Under the pieces are notes generated by a model, which saw nothing but the letters and a program-made list of their open reading frames with translations, was not told where the DNA came from and ran no database searches. Made by a program: the position numbers and the translations under genes. DNA of 5,729 bases, taken from the NCBI GenBank assembly GCA_002328625.1, contig DCVC01000060.1, positions 1-5,729 on the forward strand. The letters run 5' to 3'. This DNA is from Bacteroidales bacterium UBA2198. GTDB taxonomy: Bacteria > Bacteroidota > Bacteroidia > Bacteroidales > VadinHA17. This document shows positions 1 to 5,729 of this stretch, one piece after another (the first letter of the stretch is position 1; each line of letters starts with the position of its first letter).

Positions 1-384
1 CCTGAACAACTGGCAGATAAACTATACCTTCAATGGCAGGTGCAGTATTCTCCCAGAATGCCTGTCTGGGATGACCCTCTCAACCAGAACCTGATGCAGT
101 TTGACAGGATTTTTGAACCAATAGTTGCTGATGGTAAGATATTCCTTGGGTTTAACACCCAGGATAAAATTATTGCACTCGATATTAATACAGGTAAAGA
201 GGTCTGGCATTACTTTACCGATGGTCCGGTACGAATGCCTCTGGCCTCAAACAATGGCAAAATATATTTTACCAGCGATGATGGATACTGTTATTGTCTT
301 AATGCATTTGACGGATCTCTTGCCTGGAAATTGCTTCTTGCACCAGGTCCTAATAAACTTCTTGGAAACAAAAGACTTATTTAA
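1..384 (+). CDS. N-terminal part of PQQ-like beta-propeller protein, cut by in-frame stop
   Basis: The frame is open from base 1, so the true start and any signal peptide lie upstream; the GTG at 40 is internal, because the residues before it (PEQLADKLYLQWQ) already read like family sequence. The fragment has two propeller-type repeats, each with a hydrophobic strand, Thr/Asp-Gly turn and Trp: DINTGKEVW (about codons 61-69) and NAFDGSLAW (about 101-109). Between them is SDDGYCYCL, a typical strand of BamB-like PQQ repeats. Such propellers are usually secreted or periplasmic and often do not bind PQQ. The frame ends at TAA 382-384 after GNKRLI, but the same frame continues in register into the next CDS (VWPARGG, then a third repeat). 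I therefore read both pieces as one gene split by a nonsense codon. Family confidence is high; whether the fragment is translated into a useful product is unknown. Confidence 0.85.
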   Translation, partial: PEQLADKLYLQWQVQYSPRMPVWDDPLNQNLMQFDRIFEPIVADGKIFLGFNTQDKIIALDINTGKEVWHYFTDGPVRMPLASNNGKIYFTSDDGYCYCLNAFDGSLAWKLLLAPGPNKLLGNKRLI

Positions 385-453
385 GTCTGGCCTGCCCGGG
401 GAGGAATAGTAATCAAAGATAATATTCTATATACGGCAGCCAGTATTTTCCCG
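382..453 (+). other. In-frame nonsense codon plus orphaned coding segment joining the two halves
   Basis: TAA at 382-384 lies in the same frame as both flanking CDSs. The 23 codons after it read VWPARGGIVIKDNILYTAAS and on into the downstream repeat, so this is coding sequence and not an intergenic gap. From memory, homologues have RLIS-WPARG at this point, so one C-to-A change (TCA to TAA) would explain it. No frameshift is needed. The first plausible restarts downstream are TTG 454 and ATG 457. The alternatives are a genuine recent mutation, an assembly or sequencing error, or readthrough. The sequence alone cannot separate them. Confidence 0.8.
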
Positions 454-3400
454 TTGATGGGCACTTATATCTATGCGCTTAATGCTGAGACCGGTGAAAT
501 TATCTGGAAGAATGAAGGCACTGGCAGTAATTATATCCTTCAGCCTCATCGGTCACCTGCCTTTGCACATGTTGCTCCACAGGGAACATTTGCTATAAGC
601 TCTGATAAACTGCTTGTTGCGGGAGGGCGTTCAGTTCCTGCAGCTTTTGACCTTAAAACAGGCGGGGAACTTTATTATCATCTCTCAGCCAGCGGAAAAA
701 CGGGAGGAGCATTTACCTGTTGCAACGACAGAGTATTTTTCAATCATCACCGGGAACGGATGACACTGATGTACGATTCCAAAACAGGAAACAGACTTAT
801 TCCAACCGCTGGTGAATATCCTGTTGTTGAAGGAGATACAATATATTTTTCCGGAAAGACCATTACTGCAGCTTTCCTTAACCCGGATAATAAACTTGAT
901 ACTCTATGGACCATTGATGTTCCTGCTACCAACGAACTTATTAAAGCGGGAAATTTTTTATATGCTGCAGATAGCAGCGGCATATCCGCAATAAGGATCG
1001 AGAGGAGTAGACAACCGGAATTAATCTGGCGGTACCCTTCAGATAAAAATATTGAACGCCTTGTTGCTTCAAACGGTAAATTGATTGCTGTATCAGTGGA
1101 TGGAACTATTCATGTGTTTGGTGATAAACCAGTTGGAGTCATTTCTTATCACGTGACCCCGGTAGCGGATTCCGGAATAAAACCGGGGAAAGCTAAAAAA
1201 ATACTCAGTTCAGCAGGAGCAATTGAAGGATATGCCCTTGTTTTCGGAGTGGACGACCCTGAACTTCTGGAAAGTCTGGTGTCTGATACGGAACTTACAA
1301 TTATAGCATACGAAAACAACATTGATAAACTGATGTGCCTGAGAGAATACTTTGATAAGCTGGGTATTACAGCTGATCGTCTTTCTTTCCTTCATTATAA
1401 CAACACCTGGCCTTCCCTTCCAAAGTATTTTTCATCACTCACTGTTATTAATGACAATTTCTTTCTTAATCGGTCACAGGAAGATATCCTGAGACTTATT
1501 TACGAGTCCACCCGGCCATATGACGGAAAAATATGGATCAGGACAAAACGCAAAGACAAAGACCAATTAATGAAAACCATCAAAGAACTCAATCTTTATG
1601 GCGCATCTGCATTAAAAGGAAAAGGTTTCGTTATGATCACCAGAACAGGCTCCCTCCCGGGGTCAGCACCATGGACTCACAACTATGGTGATATAGCTAA
1701 CACCGTTAAATCAAATGATGAACTGGTCAGGGCACCTCTGGGAGTATTATGGTTCGGGGGGAACTCAAATCTTGATGTATTACCGAGGCATGGACACGGC
1801 CCGGGTGAACAGGTAATAGACGGACGCCTTATTATTGAGGGGATAAACAGTATAAGCGCCCGTGACGTGTATACCGGAAGAGTCATGTGGAAAAGAGATT
1901 CAGAAAAACTGATGGATGATTCATGGCTTGTCTTTTATGATGAGACATACGATGAAAAGAATCCTCTTGATCCAAAATATAACCAGGTACATCTTCCTGG
2001 AGCAAATGCAAGAGGCACTAACTTTATAGCCACAAGAGAATATGTTTACCTTATTGAGGGGAATAAATGCAATCTTATCGATATAACCACAGGAAAGGTT
2101 GTAAGGACTTTTTCAACAGGAGACGATGGCACCAAAGAACTGGGATATATAGGTGTTTATGAAGATCTGCTTATCCTGGGAAATAATTTTACGGAGTTTC
2201 CGGGAATGGAGAATGACTTTATTGTAATACAGAATCCGAAATTTACAGATTACAATCGTACTGCAAGCAGGGAACTAATTGTAATGGACCGTTTTACCGG
2301 AAAAAAGTTATGGAGCATTACTGCAAACCATGGTTTTATTCATAATTCAGTCATAGCCGGAGATAACATTCTCTTCTGCCTTGATAAGCTTCCACAATAC
2401 CTTGAAACAAAGCTGAAAAGAAGAGGTGAAGATCTCCCTGAAGGTTCAAGATTGCTTTATCTGGATATCAGAACAGGGGAAAAGATACTTGAGGAAACCA
2501 ATGACATTTTCGGAACATGGCTCGGATACTCTTCCGCTAATAAGATACTTCTGCAGGCTACCAGGCCATCGCGTGATATGCTGAATGGTGAAGAAGGTAA
2601 CAGAATGATTACTTATAATATATTAACAAAGAAAAAAATATGGGATAAAGCAATAAGATATGCAAATCCACCCATTATACATAATGACAAGATTTATACA
2701 AACGGCGAGGGTTTTCATCTTTTAACAGGTGATCCAATGATCGAAAAAGATCCTGTTACAGGCGAAGATCTTCCATGGAATTTCACTCGTGAATATGGTT
2801 GTGGAATAGTAGCTGCCAGTGAACATCTTCTGACATTCCGCTCTGCTTCCGCAGGTTTTATTAACCTTGAATCGTTCGAAGGCACAGGAAGCCTTGGAGG
2901 ATGGAAACCGGGATGCTCAACTAATCTTATTGTTGCTGACGGAGTACTTAATTCGCCTGATTATACACGTACATGCCAGTGTCCTTATCAGAACCAGACA
3001 TCCCTTGCACTTATTCATATGCCATGGATGACCTACTGGACAAACAGCAATTACAGATGGAACGGTAAACAGATTAAGCAGCTTGGGGTGAATCTAAATG
3101 CCCCGGGCGACAGAAGTTCATCTGACAATGTTCTATGGCTCGAATATCCTGTTGTGGGAGGAGCATCCCCTGAGATCCCGGTAAAAATTGACACCGTCCG
3201 ATATTTTAAGATAAGAAAAGAACCATTGTCGGTAATGTCGGAGAATACTCCATGGATCAGTTCCAGCGCTATTGGAGGAATAAGGTCAATAGAAATTACA
3301 TTGGCATCAGATCAACCTGCAATGGAAACCTCTTACAGGGTAAATCTGTACTTTTCTGAACTCGAGAACAAAAATGCCGGTGAACGTGTTTTTAATGTAG

Positions 3401-3579
3401 CTGTTCAGGACAAAATACTCCTTGAAAACTTCGATATTGTGAGAGAAGCAGGTATGTGCGACAAGGAAATTGTAAAATCATTCTTCGGAATTAAAGCGGG
3501 GAAGGTATTGAAAATTGATATGGTTCCGGTTAGGGGAAATACCATCTTATCAGGGATTGAGTTGATACAGGAAGTATAA
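454..3579 (+). CDS. Modular secreted protein: PQQ-like propeller, methyltransferase-like segment, second propeller, malectin-like domain
   Basis: This is the main part of the interrupted gene. TTG 454 or, more naturally, ATG 457 is only the first start after the TAA at 382; the real N-terminus is upstream of the window. Residue numbers count from TTG 454. Residues 1 to about 230 hold PQQ/BamB-like repeats such as NAETGEIIW and DLKTGGELY. Residues about 255-395 resemble a class I SAM-methyltransferase Rossmann fold: GYALVFGVDDPELLESL, then an acidic residue (E287) ending the second strand, but without a clean GxGxG loop. A dense motif block follows, with WTHNYGDIANT, APLGVLWFGG and LPRHGHGPG. 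Residues about 450-810 form the second propeller set (VYTGRVMW, RFTGKKLW). Then come REYGCGIVAASEHLLTFRS and TRTCQCPYQNQTS. The last 130 or so residues (YRVNLYFSELE, GERVFNVAVQ, final LSGIEL) look like a malectin-type carbohydrate-binding domain. I recall similar proteins in Planctomycetota, often labelled BamB-like; the substrate is unknown. No signal peptide is visible because the start is missing. Confidence 0.85.
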   Translation: MMGTYIYALNAETGEIIWKNEGTGSNYILQPHRSPAFAHVAPQGTFAISSDKLLVAGGRSVPAAFDLKTGGELYYHLSASGKTGGAFTCCNDRVFFNHHRERMTLMYDSKTGNRLIPTAGEYPVVEGDTIYFSGKTITAAFLNPDNKLDTLWTIDVPATNELIKAGNFLYAADSSGISAIRIERSRQPELIWRYPSDKNIERLVASNGKLIAVSVDGTIHVFGDKPVGVISYHVTPVADSGIKPGKAKKILSSAGAIEGYALVFGVDDPELLESLVSDTELTIIAYENNIDKLMCLREYFDKLGITADRLSFLHYNNTWPSLPKYFSSLTVINDNFFLNRSQEDILRLIYESTRPYDGKIWIRTKRKDKDQLMKTIKELNLYGASALKGKGFVMITRTGSLPGSAPWTHNYGDIANTVKSNDELVRAPLGVLWFGGNSNLDVLPRHGHGPGEQVIDGRLIIEGINSISARDVYTGRVMWKRDSEKLMDDSWLVFYDETYDEKNPLDPKYNQVHLPGANARGTNFIATREYVYLIEGNKCNLIDITTGKVVRTFSTGDDGTKELGYIGVYEDLLILGNNFTEFPGMENDFIVIQNPKFTDYNRTASRELIVMDRFTGKKLWSITANHGFIHNSVIAGDNILFCLDKLPQYLETKLKRRGEDLPEGSRLLYLDIRTGEKILEETNDIFGTWLGYSSANKILLQATRPSRDMLNGEEGNRMITYNILTKKKIWDKAIRYANPPIIHNDKIYTNGEGFHLLTGDPMIEKDPVTGEDLPWNFTREYGCGIVAASEHLLTFRSASAGFINLESFEGTGSLGGWKPGCSTNLIVADGVLNSPDYTRTCQCPYQNQTSLALIHMPWMTYWTNSNYRWNGKQIKQLGVNLNAPGDRSSSDNVLWLEYPVVGGASPEIPVKIDTVRYFKIRKEPLSVMSENTPWISSSAIGGIRSIEITLASDQPAMETSYRVNLYFSELENKNAGERVFNVAVQDKILLENFDIVREAGMCDKEIVKSFFGIKAGKVLKIDMVPVRGNTILSGIELIQEV

Positions 3580-3581
3580 TT

Positions 3582-3603
3582 ATCCTGTTGCTATTTACAG
3601 GAT
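3582..3603 (+). terminator. Perfect 7-bp hairpin after the large gene; weak terminator or mRNA processing stem
   Basis: ATCCTGT (3582-3588) and ACAGGAT (3597-3603) are exact reverse complements around an 8-base loop, three bases after the stop codon of the large gene. The following bases are GTTTTAC, so there are only four T residues and the stem is short; a strong intrinsic terminator is unlikely. It could partly end transcription, or stabilise the large mRNA and lower expression of the downstream genes. The other bases of the 60-base spacer show no recognisable promoter, including no Bacteroidota TAnnTTTG box. Confidence 0.35.
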
Positions 3604-3639
3604 GTTTTACACCCGGAACATAAATTATTAGATTAAGTT

Positions 3640-4431
3640 ATGCATACTAAAATACATTTCAGAATAATAGCTATCGCCGGGCTTTTGAGTCTTGCATGTA
3701 CAACAAAAGTATCGGAATGGGTGCTGCTTAATTCTTTGCCGGATCATTACACTCTTGTTTATTTTCACAAAACTGCACCATCTGAAACAACAAAACAGCA
3801 GAATACATTGATAGATAATAACATAAAAACGGCAAATATAAGTTTCAGGAGCGTTTTAAAGCAAGATATTAATGTGCCTTATTATGCTCTATATTATAAA
3901 AACAGATTATTCTCGACATATAATGAGCAAAGTTATCCTGAAAAACTTACTACTTCGCCTTTAAGAGAGAGGATAGCAACTGAACTGATGGCAGGAAAGC
4001 TCTGTGTAATGTTATATCTCAAAACTGATAACAGGGAAAAAGATGATCAGTGGTTGCAGATCATCAGAAAAACGATAGATGCCTCTCCTTTTAGCAGTAT
4101 TATTCCTTTAGTGGAGTTGAGCAGAAACAACAGCGAAGAGATGCATTTTGTATCTATGCTCCTTAATGTGGAAAGTGATCTTAAAAGAATTCAGGAGCCT
4201 ATGCTTTTCGGAATCTTTGGCAGGTTCAGAGTTCTCGAACCTCTCCTTGCAAAAGGAATTTCCGGGGAGAATATAAGGCTGATGATAGATTTTTTTACAG
4301 CCGACTGCAGCTGCCTCATTAAAGATGATCTGCCCGGGATGAGTATCCTTTTTAGCGGAAACTGGGAAAACCCCGCACCTGCCCTTGTAAACAGGATTCT
4401 CGATGAGAATCCATCTTTATTGCATCATTGA
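3640..4431 (+). CDS. Uncharacterised lipoprotein with C-terminal Cys-Ser-Cys motif
   Basis: The 263-residue product has a short basic N-terminus, a hydrophobic stretch and a good lipobox, LSLAC, which predicts lipidation at Cys20 and attachment to a membrane outside the cytoplasm. The ATG at 3640 is firm because an in-frame TAA lies two codons upstream (3634). Two segments look like strand-helix units of an alpha/beta fold: YTLVYFHKTAPSE near residues 37-49 and CVMLYLKTDNREKDDQW near 122-138. The most family-like part is C-terminal: FGIFGRFRVLEPLLAKGI (about 190-207), then DFFTADCSCLIKDDLPG with Cys223 and Cys225. I recall uncharacterised Planctomycetota proteins with the same pattern (GR-R-L--LVGKGI, CSC-VK--NPG), but know no function. 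The early part may be a divergent thioredoxin-like fold, though no CxxC is present there. The gene sits seven bases before the next one and in the same cluster as an ABC permease, so a periplasmic accessory role is plausible. A metal-binding or redox role for CSC is a guess. Confidence 0.8.
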   Translation: MHTKIHFRIIAIAGLLSLACTTKVSEWVLLNSLPDHYTLVYFHKTAPSETTKQQNTLIDNNIKTANISFRSVLKQDINVPYYALYYKNRLFSTYNEQSYPEKLTTSPLRERIATELMAGKLCVMLYLKTDNREKDDQWLQIIRKTIDASPFSSIIPLVELSRNNSEEMHFVSMLLNVESDLKRIQEPMLFGIFGRFRVLEPLLAKGISGENIRLMIDFFTADCSCLIKDDLPGMSILFSGNWENPAPALVNRILDENPSLLHH

Positions 4432-4438
4432 ATAATTA

Positions 4439-4672
4439 ATGGACCAGGACACTCTAATATATGACTCTCTGATTAACAGACCATTACCCAAATGGCTTAC
4501 GGACCAGAAAGACGGGTTAAACAAATATCAGCCTGAAATGATAGAAATGAAGGACGACAAATCCCTGAATATCTCTTTTGCAGTAACTGGTACTATTATT
4601 TTAATTATTGTAATTGTTTTAACAGTAATCATTCTCCGAAAGAAAAAAATCACGAGTCATGAATCCGATTAA
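4439..4672 (+). CDS. Small single-span membrane protein
   Basis: The product has 77 residues. Residues 1-44 are polar (PLPKWLTDQ at 16-23, acidic near 33-40). Residues about 46-66 form one long aliphatic membrane span rich in Ile, Val and Leu, followed at once by RKKK and a short polar tail. The positive-inside rule predicts the N-terminus outside and the tail in the cytoplasm. There is no lipobox or cleavable signal; the span acts as a C-terminal anchor. The ATG at 4439 is preceded by an in-frame TAA at 4433, and no Shine-Dalgarno is visible. It lies between the CSC lipoprotein (7-base gap) and the permease (14-base overlap), which argues that it is a real gene working with them, perhaps linking lipoprotein and permease. 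I do not recognise the family. Confidence 0.7.
   Translation: MDQDTLIYDSLINRPLPKWLTDQKDGLNKYQPEMIEMKDDKSLNISFAVTGTIILIIVIVLTVIILRKKKITSHESD
4659..4672 (+). other. 14-base gene overlap, probable translational coupling
   Basis: The permease ATG (4659) lies inside the last codons of the small membrane protein, whose TAA is at 4670-4672, in a different frame. No ribosome binding site of normal strength precedes the ATG. Such an overlap usually means that ribosomes finishing the first gene start the second, so the two products would be made in linked amounts. Confidence 0.6.
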
Positions 4673-5729
4673 ATTAGTTATTAAAGAGCTGTTATACAGA
4701 AAGATAAGCTCTATTGTTATTTTATTAACAGTAGTAATTGCGAGCACTGTTTCCGTTGCAATTTACACTCTGAGCAAAGCCAGCGAAAACGAAACCCGTT
4801 TAATCATGCGTGAGCAGGGACTTAACCTTTATATATTTCCAAAAGGTACAAACCTTATTGATCTTTTTTCGTTAGCCAACATTCCTGCTTTTCCCGATAG
4901 TTATGTGGATACATTGGCCGGATCGAGAACTTTTGATGCAGTCAGGCATCTCACCGGCATATTGCAGGTTAAATATCCTGATTGGAAGGACCCGAACGGT
5001 TCCTCTCACCAGGTAGTGTTGATTGGCTATAAAGATGAAGCGATGCAAAGGTTCCTGCCAAAACAGGAAATCATGGGATATGATGTTTTAAAAGGGACAG
5101 TACAGGTAGGAGCCCTCATCGCTAAAAATATCCCTGAGGACGCTCCTTTCATAATAAACGGATCAGACGGAAAGGAATACAATTTTAAAATAGCTAAAAG
5201 ACTTGAAGAGGGGAAAGGAATGATTGATCAGGGTATTGCATTTAATCTGGAAGATCTGCAGAGTGTCCTGGGAATGAAAGGGAAGATAAATAAAATAGAG
5301 GCGCTGGGATGTATTTGCCTTGACGGCAGGATTAAAAATGCAAGAAAACAGGTTCAGGCGCTGTTTCCCGATCTTGAAGTTACAGAACTGAGCAGCATTG
5401 CTGATGCCCGCGAAAATCAACGGCTGATGATGAACAAATACGGAGCCTTTGTAATACCATTTGTTATTCTGTCATGCCTTCTGATTACAGGACTTTTATT
5501 ATATCAGAATATTAATACCAGAAATCGTGAAATAGGCCTTCTTAAAGCTATGGGAACAAGCAATTATACTATAATACTAATGGTCCTGGTAAAAGCACTA
5601 CTGCTTGGATTAGCAGGAGCAATTGCAGGATTTTTTCTGGGCAGCCTGATTGCAGAATATTTTGGCAGGGAGATATTCAGATTTACAGCAATGAGTATCA
5701 AACCATTATGGAACCTGTTCCTTTACACG
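4659..5729 (+). CDS. ABC transporter permease, FtsX/MacB type (3' end beyond window)
   Basis: The frame is open for 357 codons to the last base of the window, so the C-terminus is missing. Members usually have about 400 residues and four membrane spans. Span 1 is at about residues 16-38 (ISSIVILLTVVIASTVSVA). A large extracytoplasmic domain of MacB periplasmic-core type follows (about 40-260), containing GLNLYIFPKGTNL, VGALIAKNI and a Cys-Ile-Cys at 218-220. Span 2 is at about 263-282. It is followed by the FtsX-family cytoplasmic signature TRNREIGLLKAMGTS (287-301), which in this family lies at the ATPase-coupling loop. Span 3 is at about 305-332, and the fourth is expected just past the window. 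The family uses ATP hydrolysis in a partner LolD/MacB-like ATPase to drive mechanical work on envelope substrates, not classic import. That ATPase is not in the window and should be downstream. The start is ATG 4659, overlapping the previous gene. The cargo is unknown. Confidence 0.88.
   Translation, partial: MNPIKLVIKELLYRKISSIVILLTVVIASTVSVAIYTLSKASENETRLIMREQGLNLYIFPKGTNLIDLFSLANIPAFPDSYVDTLAGSRTFDAVRHLTGILQVKYPDWKDPNGSSHQVVLIGYKDEAMQRFLPKQEIMGYDVLKGTVQVGALIAKNIPEDAPFIINGSDGKEYNFKIAKRLEEGKGMIDQGIAFNLEDLQSVLGMKGKINKIEALGCICLDGRIKNARKQVQALFPDLEVTELSSIADARENQRLMMNKYGAFVIPFVILSCLLITGLLLYQNINTRNREIGLLKAMGTSNYTIILMVLVKALLLGLAGAIAGFFLGSLIAEYFGREIFRFTAMSIKPLWNLFLYT

Noticed and set aside
289..297. 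Cys-Tyr-Cys in the first propeller fragment as another CxC site
   Set aside because: It lies in an ordinary propeller strand where only the second Cys fits the usual Y-YCL pattern, so I did not count it with the three motifs reported.
382..384. Recoding of the TAA as a special amino acid
   Set aside because: Selenocysteine uses TGA and pyrrolysine uses TAG; TAA and TGA both act as normal stops elsewhere in the window, and no recoding hairpin was seen.
398..404. GGGGAGG, a Shine-Dalgarno-like run just after the in-frame TAA
   Set aside because: It encodes the Arg-Gly-Gly of the family-like WPARGG motif, has no ATG, GTG or TTG at a suitable distance (the nearest is TTG 454), and the other genes here do not use such sites.
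125..409. 94-codon + strand frame overlapping the first fragment
   Set aside because: It is a shadow of the propeller frame; the other frame has clear repeat motifs, while this one shows none.
747..983. 78-codon antisense frame within the large gene
   Set aside because: It lies wholly opposite convincing propeller sequence and has no domain or start context of its own. The same applies to 1210-1395 and 1683-1886.
5163..5420. 85-codon antisense frame opposite the permease
   Set aside because: The + strand here continues the permease extracytoplasmic domain without a break, up to the FtsX signature; the antisense product has no recognisable feature.
1..5729. tRNA, rRNA, CRISPR arrays, insertion sequences and c-type haem CxxCH motifs
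   Set aside because: I looked for these and saw none: no spaced repeats, no transposase, no terminal inverted repeats, and no CxxCH in the translated genes.

Overview
The window looks like part of a Bacteroidota-type chromosome or metagenome contig. It is AT-rich (roughly 40% GC by eye), densely packed on the + strand, uses TAA/TGA stops, and has no clear Shine-Dalgarno sequences before its starts. The organism call is an inference. The protein families themselves remind me most of uncharacterised secreted proteins and ABC permeases of Planctomycetota. That resemblance is from memory and was not searched.

Layout: positions 1-3579 carry one very large reading frame for a modular extracytoplasmic protein. 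Its parts are a first set of PQQ-type (BamB-like) beta-propeller repeats, a segment resembling a class I SAM-methyltransferase Rossmann fold, a second set of propeller repeats, and a malectin-like C-terminal domain. The gene starts upstream of the window. It is broken by one in-frame TAA at 382-384, in the middle of a family-like motif, and the same frame then stays open for about 1,065 codons. A 60-base spacer (3580-3639) follows, holding a 7-bp perfect hairpin. Next come a 263-residue lipoprotein with a C-terminal Cys-Ser-Cys motif (3640-4431), a 77-residue single-span membrane protein (4439-4672), and an FtsX/MacB-type ABC permease (4659 to beyond the window end) that overlaps the small gene by 14 bases.

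How they may work together: the last three genes are packed like one translational unit and probably encode membrane-associated parts of an ABC system. The ATPase is not in the window and is expected downstream. The large propeller/malectin protein may be its extracytoplasmic partner. All three larger proteins carry a Cys-X-Cys motif in a segment predicted to lie outside the cytoplasm. This pattern, together with the odd domain mix of the large protein, is the best candidate here for an undescribed envelope system. Its function cannot be read from the sequence alone.
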